Of a DNA stretch of 64,000 bases, positions 46,398 through 55,457 are shown piece by piece. The notes below the pieces were generated by a model, which was given only the letters and a program-made list of their open reading frames with translations, did not search any database and was not told the DNA's origin. Source of the DNA: Thiomicrorhabdus sediminis (GTDB taxonomy: Bacteria > Pseudomonadota > Gammaproteobacteria > Thiomicrospirales > Thiomicrospiraceae). The position numbers were made by a program, and so were the translations under genes. The DNA is taken from NCBI RefSeq assembly GCF_005885815.1, contig NZ_CP040602.1, forward strand, positions 759,630 to 823,629, written 5' to 3'. Each line of letters opens with the position of its first letter. Positions within the stretch are counted from its first letter, which is position 1.

Positions 46398-47567
46398 TTG
46401 AATGGACTCAATATAAGTAATTTGGATCGCTTTTTTAATTTGCAGACGGAGCTTAACCTAAACGATGTTTTGCCACTTTTGAAAAAAGCGAGCTTACCTG
46501 CAATGACTGTAGAACCGAAAAAAGCAAAAGTTTTGATTATTGATGATAAGGAGGTCAACTTAAAGCTGGTGCAAAAGCTTTTAATGGTGCATCAATATGA
46601 AGATATTTTGACAACCAGCAATCCTCTGGATGTCGACCAGATAATCACAGAGCATAGTGTCGACTTGTTTTTACTGGATATCAATATGCCCGTACGGGAT
46701 GGGTTCGCTGTATTGGAAATTATCAAAAAACACTATGGCGAACGTTTGATGCCGCCGGTCATTATGGTGACCGCACAAATTGACAGCGCTATGATCAATA
46801 AGGCATTGGATCTTGGCGCAAGTGATTACATTACCAAGCCGTTCAACCAAAAAGAGTTGATCAGTCGTTGCCAGATTCATTTGGAAAATTGGTTGTTAAA
46901 ACGCTCATTAATCGACTATGCCAATGAACTTGAGCAACGCGTGCAAGAACGCACCAAAGAGATCGAAAAAGCCCACCTGGAAGTGGTTTATCGACTAGGA
47001 CGCGCTGCCGAATATAGAGATAACGAGACCGGAAACCATGTCAAACGAGTCAGTATGTTTGCCGAATTGCTGGCGCGAAAAGCCGGGTTGAGCGAAGAGC
47101 AATGCCGTTTGATTAAACTGGCGGCTCCAATGCATGATTTAGGCAAGATCGGTGTCTCGGATAATATCTTATTAAAGCCGGGAAAGTTGGATAATGACGA
47201 ATATAGCTTGATGAAACAGCACGTCGAAATGGGGGCCGATATCCTAGCCAATTCGGAAGCACCTATTTTGCAATACGCTTATGAAATCGCCTTGACTCAT
47301 CATGAACAATATAACGGTAAGGGGTATCCGAAAGGGCTTAGCGGAGATCAGATTCCGATTTCCGGTCGTATTGTTGCCATTGTTGATGTATTTGATGCCT
47401 TAACCTCGGAACGCCCTTACAAAAGAGCCTGGTCAATAGAGGAAACAATAGATTTATTGGTGGAAGAAAAGGGTAAGCATTTTGACCCTTATTTGGTTGA
47501 CTGCTTTGTAGAATTATTGCCGGAGATTCGAGAAATCTCCGAGCAGCTAAAAGATGATATTGGATAA
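46398..47567 (+). CDS. Response regulator with HD-GYP phosphodiesterase domain
   Basis: 389 aa from TTG 46398; ATG 46503 just before the receiver is an alternative. Receiver domain about 43-165 (VLIIDDKEVN, LFLLDINMPVRDG, VTAQ, KPF), coiled linker, then HD-GYP: HVKRVSMFAELLA, HDLGKIGVSDNILLKPGKL, HHEQYNGKGYPKGLSGDQIP. Degrades c-di-GMP when phosphorylated, by family knowledge. Convergent with a histidine kinase 51 bp away, its likely partner. Confidence 0.92.
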   Translation: MNGLNISNLDRFFNLQTELNLNDVLPLLKKASLPAMTVEPKKAKVLIIDDKEVNLKLVQKLLMVHQYEDILTTSNPLDVDQIITEHSVDLFLLDINMPVRDGFAVLEIIKKHYGERLMPPVIMVTAQIDSAMINKALDLGASDYITKPFNQKELISRCQIHLENWLLKRSLIDYANELEQRVQERTKEIEKAHLEVVYRLGRAAEYRDNETGNHVKRVSMFAELLARKAGLSEEQCRLIKLAAPMHDLGKIGVSDNILLKPGKLDNDEYSLMKQHVEMGADILANSEAPILQYAYEIALTHHEQYNGKGYPKGLSGDQIPISGRIVAIVDVFDALTSERPYKRAWSIEETIDLLVEEKGKHFDPYLVDCFVELLPEIREISEQLKDDIG

Positions 47568-47618
47568 CTGTCTAATCGGCAAAACAGGCGATATATGGAT
47601 CCGGTCTTGATATCACCG

Positions 47619-49067
47619 CTAGAGATTGTTTTGCGGCTGTTTTATTGGCATTTCAATAATAAAGCAGCTGCCTTTAGGTGAGTTTTCTTCAAAGCGGATT
47701 CTGCCTTGCATCAACTCTACCAGGGTTTTGGTAATCGATAGACCGATTCCGGTTCCCTCAATGCTTCCCGTTTCCTGTCCAAGTCTATTAAAAGGTTCAA
47801 ATAGATGTTTTTGAGCTTTTTTATCTATGCCTCTGCCACCGTCTAATACTTTGAAGATGATGATGTCGTCTTCTGTGTTGCATGCGAGTTCAACAAAACC
47901 ACTGTCCTCATTGTATTTGACGGCATTACTAAGTAGGTTAACCAGTGATTGCTTCAAACGTACTCGATCGGTTTCGATAATGGATTGATCTGTGTTTTGC
48001 GCAAACCTCAATTCAATGTTTTTCTTTTTTGCTAAAGGTTGAATCAAGGAAAAACACTCATCTAATAAAGTATCGACGTCCAACTCTTGGATATTTAAAT
48101 CAACTTTTCCGGATTCAATTTTTTCAAAATCGAGTATTTCATTGATTAAGTCAAGCAAGTGAATCGCCGCTTTATTGATTTCATCGACATACTCTTTTTG
48201 GTCATCAGCGAGTTCATCCAATGCCAGCAATTGCGAAAAACCGATTACCGCATTGAGCGGCGTGCGTAATTCATGGCTCATGCTGGAAAGAAATTCCGAT
48301 TTGGCTTGATTGGCACGTAGCGCTTTTTGTTCCGCGGTAATTAATGAATTGGTGCGCAGTTTGATTTGTTCCTGCATATCGTTCATGGCTTGTGCCAGCG
48401 AAGCCAGTTCATCATTGCCTTGAATAATTTTTTTAGGAATCGGGGTGTCTTCACCGCGAGCAATAAATTGCGCAAATTGAATCAGACGATGCAGGGCGCG
48501 GGTAATTCTGCCTCCCATGCTAATAGCCACCAGTATCCCTACCATAATCGAGAACAGCACAAGACCGTAGCTAATCGCTTCAGCGTTAAAGAGTTCTTCG
48601 CTGAGCTGGCTGTTATCGAACAAAAATTGCACGCTACCGATAGTTTCGCTATCAATGCTGATGGGATAGGTGACCTGAATTAATTTTTCGTTTTCGGGAA
48701 TCTTAATGCCGCGTTGGTATTCAAAATAGGGGGAATGGTCTTTTGCGGATTTAGCACCAGACAATGAGCTGTTGTCATTATCTTTGGCACTGGAGAGTAA
48801 GTTACCGGAAAGATCGAAAATACTGACTTGAATAATGTTCTCAAAAGAGGCAAAGTTTTGTGTGGCATCGTCCAATGTGGCCAGATCACCTACCAGCATC
48901 GGTGTCTTGACGATTTCCGATAACAGGTCCATCGAGCTTACAATCTGTTGAGCAACCAGTTTTTGCGATGAGCTCTTCAGATTGTGCATATTAAACAGGA
49001 CAATCAGCAAGATGAATACCGCTTGGATTAGAATAAAAGAGAATATGAACTGGTGGCGAAATTTCAT
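47619..49067 (-). CDS. Membrane sensor histidine kinase
   Basis: 482 aa. Helices about 8-27 and 165-185, periplasmic domain between, HAMP (GGRITRALHRLIQFAQFIARGE), HisKA SHELRTPLNAVIGFSQ, HATPase NLLSNAVKYNED, DGGRGID, GTGIGLSIT. No receiver. Preceded by a periplasmic binding protein gene with a 4-bp gap, which suggests that the binding protein presents the ligand to this kinase. Confidence 0.93.
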   Translation of the reverse strand: MKFRHQFIFSFILIQAVFILLIVLFNMHNLKSSSQKLVAQQIVSSMDLLSEIVKTPMLVGDLATLDDATQNFASFENIIQVSIFDLSGNLLSSAKDNDNSSLSGAKSAKDHSPYFEYQRGIKIPENEKLIQVTYPISIDSETIGSVQFLFDNSQLSEELFNAEAISYGLVLFSIMVGILVAISMGGRITRALHRLIQFAQFIARGEDTPIPKKIIQGNDELASLAQAMNDMQEQIKLRTNSLITAEQKALRANQAKSEFLSSMSHELRTPLNAVIGFSQLLALDELADDQKEYVDEINKAAIHLLDLINEILDFEKIESGKVDLNIQELDVDTLLDECFSLIQPLAKKKNIELRFAQNTDQSIIETDRVRLKQSLVNLLSNAVKYNEDSGFVELACNTEDDIIIFKVLDGGRGIDKKAQKHLFEPFNRLGQETGSIEGTGIGLSITKTLVELMQGRIRFEENSPKGSCFIIEMPIKQPQNNL

Positions 49068-49071
49068 GGTT

Positions 49072-49881
49072 CTATTCTGTCATTAAGGATTTTGCAATCT
49101 CTCTGATCGCATCATATTCTTTGTCATCAGTGAGCTGTATCTCCTGCATGCTTAAATTGTCGAGAATACCTTGCGGTAGGCTTAGAAACGCCTCAGTCAG
49201 TTTTTCTTTTACCTCTTCAGGCATATCCGCTTTATAGGCAATCGGGTGGCTTGGATAACCTTTGGTGGTATAAAGCACCTTTAAAAAAGGTTTGTCGGAG
49301 CTGGATTTGAAGTTATTGAAAGTTCTTTCCACACCGCCGCCCAGATCACCAATTTTTCTGGCAACCCCTTTGTAGACCGAATCGTGTGAATTGACATATT
49401 TATAATGACCCAAAGCCTCTACATCGACATTGAATTTATGTTTCAGTTCATACTTCATTACCAGTGTCGCGGCAAACGCATTGGGAGAAGGAAACAAGAA
49501 CTCGGCGCCTTTATTGATAGACGAGATATCATCATCCAATCGACTCACCAAAATACCGCGTATGTCGCCTTTTCGTCTTAAAGCGGCTTGATAACCCTGG
49601 CGTTTGTTGGCGACAACGTAATGGTAGGGGTTCATATAGGCGATATCATAACCGCCTTGATAGAGTACGTTTTCAAATTCAGGAATTGATTTTTCTGTTT
49701 TGAACTGAACTTTGTAACCGGTTTGTTCGGACAGGAATTTGGCCAATGGCTGCCATTTTTTGAAAAGCACCAAAGGGCTTTGCTGGGGCACAACACCGAT
49801 TACGATATTTTGTGCATAACTGTGCGAGGAAACGAGCATCAGCACTGAGACCATCCCCGCCGGGAAGAGCATGCGAATCAT
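49072..49881 (-). CDS. PhnD-like periplasmic binding protein
   Basis: 269 aa, signal peptide ending SSHSYA. Phosphate/phosphonate-binding fold PhnD family: IVIGVVPQQSPLVLFKKWQPLAKFLSEQTG, GGYDIAYMNPYHYVVA, and the second lobe IGDLGGGVERTF. No ABC permease or ATPase accompanies it. With the histidine kinase 4 bp downstream it probably serves in sensing rather than transport. Ligand unknown. Confidence 0.88.
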   Translation of the reverse strand: MIRMLFPAGMVSVLMLVSSHSYAQNIVIGVVPQQSPLVLFKKWQPLAKFLSEQTGYKVQFKTEKSIPEFENVLYQGGYDIAYMNPYHYVVANKRQGYQAALRRKGDIRGILVSRLDDDISSINKGAEFLFPSPNAFAATLVMKYELKHKFNVDVEALGHYKYVNSHDSVYKGVARKIGDLGGGVERTFNNFKSSSDKPFLKVLYTTKGYPSHPIAYKADMPEEVKEKLTEAFLSLPQGILDNLSMQEIQLTDDKEYDAIREIAKSLMTE

Positions 49882-50212
49882 TGTTCCGTTCTCCTGAGTA
49901 CATTACCGTTTAAGTTAAAGCAGTTGCTCTGACCGAAGCTTAAATAAGTCCGCCAAATTGGGGTTTACTTTATTTACTTGCCCAGTGTGTTGTTAAGTAA
50001 TAACAAGTAATTTTTTTATCTATTTAGCAAGTGTATCAGCCACTTATATGCCTGTAAAGCAATCTGAAAATCTGCTTGACCGGTCATGATTCTGAAGCGA
50101 AAGTGACTTGGTGTGTGCCGTAAACAGAGAATCCATCGTTAAGACTTTGTTCATTGTTGGTCTGGGTCTTAGAGCTTGAATTGGTAGTTTTTTTACTCTA
50201 AACTCCTGACTT
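49882..50212. other. 331-bp divergent intergenic region
   Basis: Between the binding protein gene and the cus-type operon. No gene or clear RNA. Promoter elements for a copper-regulated operon would be expected here, but I could not identify a convincing operator. Confidence 0.5.
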
Positions 50213-50626
50213 ATGAAAAGCGTAAAACTCATTATTGCGATGTCTTTGTTGATCAGCCACCTGTTTACCGGTGTCTCTCAGGCAATGACAAAGCCATTTA
50301 ATCCAGCCGGTTCTTCCGATACAGTGGCAGCAAAGCTATTGGCTGAAGACGTTCACGCTTGTCATCACAATATGACGGCCAAGACAGCTATAGACAAATC
50401 TGCCCATGACTGCTGTGATTCACAAAGTACGCAAAATGCTTGCCCTATGTGCGGCGAAGATTGTGTCTGTGCCACTGGCTGTCACCATGTATTAAGCCAA
50501 AATATGTTATCGGTATCGCAGTCTTCATGGCAGGTTCTTAGCCTTGCTGTCGCTACCGCAGATACTTATACAGTATCGATTCGACCAATCTTTTTACCTC
50601 AAGAAGATATCCCGCCTAAAGGTTAA
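50213..50626 (+). CDS. Exported Cys/His-rich protein before the Cus operon (137 aa)
   Basis: Signal peptide ending GVSQAM. Mature part has a dense metal-ligand segment: ACHHNMT, HDCCDSQ, CPMCGEDCVCATGCHH. Pro-containing tail RPIFLPQEDIPPKG. No named family recognised. 240 bp before the efflux adaptor on the same strand. It resembles in layout the cop leader at 37489-37866. Likely binds copper or silver in the periplasm. Confidence 0.65.
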   Translation: MKSVKLIIAMSLLISHLFTGVSQAMTKPFNPAGSSDTVAAKLLAEDVHACHHNMTAKTAIDKSAHDCCDSQSTQNACPMCGEDCVCATGCHHVLSQNMLSVSQSSWQVLSLAVATADTYTVSIRPIFLPQEDIPPKG

Positions 50627-50866
50627 TCTCTCTTTATCAGAGGCGATTCGACTTTTTCGTTGCATGAGACTTTCCTCAGCGTAGCGGTTGCTATCATTTA
50701 TACAGCAAAACGATTCCGCCTTTTCCTGACATGCTGAAAAGTGTTGTTACGGGAATCTTAGAAATTTTCTATTTATCAAAATTTATACAAATTAAACAGT
50801 TATCGGCATAATTTAAATGATTGGTAACTGAACGATTTAAGCAAGACATATCGAGAGGCGATAGTT

Positions 50867-52261
50867 ATGCATTTTTTTACACTTTTATCTGCTGGCAGTG
50901 TTAAGCGCTTGATTGCACTGCTATACCTGTTTGTAGCCTTATTGTTGGTAACGATTGGCCTGCAAACTGGGGCACAGGCGAATACGCAATCCGATTCATC
51001 AGCGAGTAGTTCGAGTGCGAACTATAAATATGTCTGTCCTATGCACCCGCAAATTGTCCGTGACCATGAGGGAACTTGTCCGATTTGCGGTATGGATCTG
51101 GTCAAGCAGTTGATAGAAGACTCTACCGAAAGTGCATCGGTCGCTCTATCAGCAGGGCAGTCGAATGGGATGAGCCAACAATTCGCTATCCGCACCGCAA
51201 GAGTTCAACAGCAAACCATTTGGAAATACATTCCTACTTTTGGCAGAGTGGTCGCAGATGAAACCAAAGGGGTTCATGTTCACCCTCGCGCCTCGGGCTG
51301 GATTAGTGATCTATCGGTCCGTAATGATGGTGACTATATCAATAAGGGTGCTTTGTTATACAAGATTTATTCACCGGAAATCGTCGCGGCGCAAGATGAT
51401 TTTTTACAAGTCACTCAAAGCCGATTAGGCGCTCAAGCTAAATCGCTGTTGCAGTCGGCACGCCTACGTCTGCAATTATTGGGGTTGGATGAACAAACCA
51501 TTCAAGCTATCGCCAAAAAACGCCAACCAATGCATCAGGTGCCTATTTATGCGCCACAATCAGGTTATGTCGGCGAGCTAAAAGTGCAAAATGGTATGTA
51601 TGTCAGTCCTGCCACCGAGTTAATGAGCCTAACCAATTTGGATAGTGTCTGGATCGAGGCCGAAGTCTTGCCGTTACAACAGGCTTGGATCAAGAATAAT
51701 TTAACCGCTGCAGTGAGCACAGATGTTTATCCGGGAAAGACTTGGGAAAGTTTTATCAGTCATATTTATCCGGATGCCAACCCTATTACCAAGGCCGTTA
51801 AGGTGCGTATCCCTCTGATGAATAAAGACAGCAACGGTAATCCACCTCTTAAATTGGACACTTTGGTGGACGTCGCCATTTATGGTGGTCCGCGACATAA
51901 TGTGTTGGCAATACCGTTGCAAGCGGTGATTGATGACGGAAATACCCAGCGAGTTGTGGTGCAAAACCCCGCAGGCAAGTTTGATGTCAAACCTGTGGTG
52001 TTAGGTATGCAGAGTCAGGGTATTGTCGAGGTAATTTCAGGTCTGTCAGTTGGCGATAAAATCGTTATTTCCGGGCAATTTATGATTGATTCGGAGAGTC
52101 AGATTCAAACCAATCTGCGCCGTTTGATGTCAACGGACATGAGCGCCGACCAGGAAACGGATAATACTGGAACAAAAGGGTTTGAGTCGGTAGAAACGCA
52201 ATCTTCCGAACTAATGGATATGTCTGATCACAGCAATCACAGCCCTACGGTGCAGGAGTAG
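50867..52261 (+). CDS. cusB: CusB-like efflux adaptor with heavy-metal-binding domain
   Basis: 464 aa periplasmic membrane fusion protein. N-terminal signal anchor (about 13-37), then a heavy-metal-binding motif YVCPMHPQIV...CPICGMDLV (about 53-78), the barrel-sandwich hybrid (VHVHPRASGWISDL, VYIYAPQSGYVGEL-like segment) and beta-barrel domains. The tail MDMSDHSNHSPT is Met/His-rich. Bridges CusA and the outer membrane channel and hands Cu(I)/Ag(I) to the pump, by family knowledge. Confidence 0.92.
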   Translation: MHFFTLLSAGSVKRLIALLYLFVALLLVTIGLQTGAQANTQSDSSASSSSANYKYVCPMHPQIVRDHEGTCPICGMDLVKQLIEDSTESASVALSAGQSNGMSQQFAIRTARVQQQTIWKYIPTFGRVVADETKGVHVHPRASGWISDLSVRNDGDYINKGALLYKIYSPEIVAAQDDFLQVTQSRLGAQAKSLLQSARLRLQLLGLDEQTIQAIAKKRQPMHQVPIYAPQSGYVGELKVQNGMYVSPATELMSLTNLDSVWIEAEVLPLQQAWIKNNLTAAVSTDVYPGKTWESFISHIYPDANPITKAVKVRIPLMNKDSNGNPPLKLDTLVDVAIYGGPRHNVLAIPLQAVIDDGNTQRVVVQNPAGKFDVKPVVLGMQSQGIVEVISGLSVGDKIVISGQFMIDSESQIQTNLRRLMSTDMSADQETDNTGTKGFESVETQSSELMDMSDHSNHSPTVQE

Positions 52262-52269
52262 GAAGCCTT

Positions 52270-55200
52270 ATGATTAATTATATTATTCAAGCCTCCATTA
52301 ATAATCGTATTCTGGTCTTGCTGGTAAGTTTGGCGATAGCTGTTGCCGGTTGGAAAGCGCTGGAAAAAACGCCGTTGGATGCGATTCCCGATCTGTCCGA
52401 TGTTCAGGTGATTATCAAGACCCCTTATGCCGGTCAAAGCCCTCAACTGGTTGAGGACCAGGTCACCTATCCGATTTCGAGTTTAATGATGTCGGTACCG
52501 AAGGCGAAAACGGTGCGCGGCTATTCATTTTTCGGTGATTCCTATGTCTATGTGTTATTTGAAGACGGAACTGATCCATACTGGGCTCGCACACGTGTAC
52601 TCGAGTATCTGAGTCAGGTGAAAAGCCAGCTGCCGGCAGACGTGCAGCCTATTTTAGGGCCTGATGCTTCCGGGGTCGGTTGGGTTTACCAATATGCGCT
52701 GGTTGATCGCAGCCAGCAAATGGATTTATCACAGCTGCGCACGCTACAGGACTGGTTCTTAAAGTATGAACTACAGTCTGTACCCGGTGTTTCCGAAGTC
52801 GCTTCAATCGGCGGCATGGTCAAGCAATATCAGGTTGTGGTCGATCCGAATAAGCTGCGCGCTTATGGTTTGACACTAAAGCAAGTGCAAGAGGCGGTTA
52901 GCCAAAGCGCTATCGAGATGGGGGCATCGGTTATAGAGATGTCCGAGGCCGAATATATGGTCGGGGTCAAAGGCTATGTCACCCAGCTGGAGGATTTGCA
53001 GCAGATTCCGTTGAACCGCCGTTCGGCAAATAATGTCCCGTTGTTATTGAAAGACATTGCCCGCGTCCAGTTGGGAGCCAAACCGCGTCGCGGTCTGGCT
53101 GAGCTCAATGGAGAAGGTGAAGTGGTCGGCGGTATCGTGGTGATGCGTTCCGGTGAAAACGCCCAGCAAGTGATCGATGATGTCAAAACCAAGTTGGACT
53201 CCTTAGGCTCCGGTTTGCCAGATGGTGTGGATATTGTCGAAGTCTATGACCGTTCCAACCTGATTCAACGGGCGGTCAATACGCTGAAAACAAAGCTGGT
53301 AGAAGAGATGATTGTGGTGGCCTTGGTATCACTGCTCTTTTTATTGCATTTGCGTTCCGCATTGGTGGCGATTGTCTCCTTGCCATTAGGCGTCTTGGGA
53401 GCTTTTATTATTATGCAGCAGATGGGGGTGACCGCCAATATCATGAGTTTAGGCGGGATTGCCATCGCCATTGGAACCATGGTGGATGCCGCCATAGTGA
53501 TGATCGAAAACGTCCATAAACACCTGCAACGTTATCATCAGCAGCATGGTGAGTACGCCAGCGGTAAAACCCATTGGGATCTGGTCTTGAAAGCCTCTAA
53601 AGAGGTCGGTCAACCGTTGTTTTTATCCTTGTTGATTATCGCCTTGAGCTTTTTACCGATTTTCGCGCTACAGGAACAAGCCGGTCGCCTATTTACCCCG
53701 TTGGCTTTGACCAAAACCCTGGCTATGGCGGTGGCAGCCGGTTTGGCGATCAGCCTGGTACCGGTATTGATGGGCTATTTTATTCGTGGGCGTTTGCCTT
53801 ATGAAGAGAAAAACCCCATCAATAAAAGCTTGGTGATGTTGTATCGCCCGTTGCTGGATAAAATGTTGAGCTGGCCAAAAACCACTATGGCGCTGATTTT
53901 TGCCGCGTTACTGAGCAGTTGGTTTCCGTGGAGCAATACTGGCACCGAGTTCATGCCGCAGTTGGAAGAGGGCGATCTACTCTATATGCCGACAACCCTG
54001 CCGGGGCTTTCGATCGGTAATGCACAGAGTTTATTGCAGCAGACCGATGCGATTATCAAAGGGTTTCCTGAGGTTGACACCGTATTCGGTAAAATCGGGC
54101 GTGCCGATAGCGCAACCGATCCGGCGCCTTTAACGATGATCGAAACCACTATCCAGTTGAAAGACAAGTCGCAATGGCGAGAAGGCATGACGTTGGAAAA
54201 ATTGATTGCCGAACTTAACCAGGCAGTTGATTTCCCCGGCTTGACCAATGCATGGGTACAACCTATCAAAACCCGAATCGATATGCTCTCGACCGGGATT
54301 AAAACGCCGATTGGGATTAAGGTCAGCGGAGATGATTTGCAGCAGATCGAAAAGATCGGTAAACAGATTGAAGCCATAATCAATCCATTGCCGGGCACGC
54401 TTTCGGCTTATTCGGAACGCGCAGAAGGTGGACGTTATATTGATATATTGCCCGACCGTGAAGCGGCGGCTCGTTACGGCTTGAGTATGCAGCAGCTTGC
54501 CAATATTGTCAGTTCCGCAGTGGGCGGTAAGGTGTTGCAAAACACTATTGAAGGTCGTGAGCGCTACAGCATGAATTTGCGTTACCCGCAGTCATGGCGT
54601 GATTCGGTTGAAGCCTTACGTTTGCTGCCGATTGTCACCGGCAGTGGTGCTCATATCCAATTGGGTATGGTGGCCAAAGTCGTGTTACGCAATGGCCCGC
54701 CTATGATTAAATCGGAAAATGCCCGTTTGAACGGTTGGACCTTTGTCGATATTAAAGCCAATACCGATCTGGTGGGGTATATCGAAAATGCCCAGCAAAA
54801 GGTAACAGAGCAGCTGTCGTTACCGTCAGGCTATAGTATTCAATGGTCTGGACAGTATGAATACCTGCTTAAGGCGCAGCAAAAGCTGGCCGAGATCGTA
54901 CCTTTGACATTACTGATTATTCTGGTGTTGTTATATCTGATTTTTAGAGACCTCACCGAATCCTTGATGATCCTCGCGGTCTTGCCATTTGCGTTAATGG
55001 GCTCGATTTGGCTTCTTTGGTGGTTGGATTTTCAATTTTCAATCGCGGTCGCGGTGGGAATGATTGCATTGGCTGGTGTGGCTGCCGAATTTGGTGTGGT
55101 GATGCAGATGTACCTGCGTGGCGCTATAGCCAAAGCCGAGCAGGAAAACCGACTCCATAGCGGTGCAGATCTGCGTGCGGCAATTATGGAAGGCGCGGTG

Positions 55201-55455
55201 CAGCGAGTCAGACCTAAGGCGATGACGGTCAGTGTGATTGTTATCGGTCTCCTGCCGATTATGCTCACTGACGGCACAGGTGCGGATGTGATGCAACGTA
55301 TTGCGGCACCGATGATCGGAGGCATGATTTCGGCACCGGTCGTTTCCATGGCGATGATTCCGTTATTGACCTATTGGATCTATGCCAGAAGGTTAAAAAA
55401 ACGCAAATCGAATGAATCTCTTATTCCTCAAGGTTCATTAACGGAGGAGGCTTGA
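52270..55455 (+). CDS. cusA: CusA-type heavy-metal RND efflux pump
   Basis: 1061 aa, twelve predicted helices with two large periplasmic loops. HME-RND landmarks: TPLDAIPDLSDVQVI, DPYWARTRVLEYL, proton-relay helix with GTMVDAAIVMIENVHKHL, and GVAAEFGVVMQMYL in the second half. Pumps monovalent copper or silver out using proton import. 8 bp after the adaptor gene and overlapping the next gene, so one operon. Confidence 0.95.
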   Translation: MINYIIQASINNRILVLLVSLAIAVAGWKALEKTPLDAIPDLSDVQVIIKTPYAGQSPQLVEDQVTYPISSLMMSVPKAKTVRGYSFFGDSYVYVLFEDGTDPYWARTRVLEYLSQVKSQLPADVQPILGPDASGVGWVYQYALVDRSQQMDLSQLRTLQDWFLKYELQSVPGVSEVASIGGMVKQYQVVVDPNKLRAYGLTLKQVQEAVSQSAIEMGASVIEMSEAEYMVGVKGYVTQLEDLQQIPLNRRSANNVPLLLKDIARVQLGAKPRRGLAELNGEGEVVGGIVVMRSGENAQQVIDDVKTKLDSLGSGLPDGVDIVEVYDRSNLIQRAVNTLKTKLVEEMIVVALVSLLFLLHLRSALVAIVSLPLGVLGAFIIMQQMGVTANIMSLGGIAIAIGTMVDAAIVMIENVHKHLQRYHQQHGEYASGKTHWDLVLKASKEVGQPLFLSLLIIALSFLPIFALQEQAGRLFTPLALTKTLAMAVAAGLAISLVPVLMGYFIRGRLPYEEKNPINKSLVMLYRPLLDKMLSWPKTTMALIFAALLSSWFPWSNTGTEFMPQLEEGDLLYMPTTLPGLSIGNAQSLLQQTDAIIKGFPEVDTVFGKIGRADSATDPAPLTMIETTIQLKDKSQWREGMTLEKLIAELNQAVDFPGLTNAWVQPIKTRIDMLSTGIKTPIGIKVSGDDLQQIEKIGKQIEAIINPLPGTLSAYSERAEGGRYIDILPDREAAARYGLSMQQLANIVSSAVGGKVLQNTIEGRERYSMNLRYPQSWRDSVEALRLLPIVTGSGAHIQLGMVAKVVLRNGPPMIKSENARLNGWTFVDIKANTDLVGYIENAQQKVTEQLSLPSGYSIQWSGQYEYLLKAQQKLAEIVPLTLLIILVLLYLIFRDLTESLMILAVLPFALMGSIWLLWWLDFQFSIAVAVGMIALAGVAAEFGVVMQMYLRGAIAKAEQENRLHSGADLRAAIMEGAVQRVRPKAMTVSVIVIGLLPIMLTDGTGADVMQRIAAPMIGGMISAPVVSMAMIPLLTYWIYARRLKKRKSNESLIPQGSLTEEA

Positions 55456-55457
55456 TT

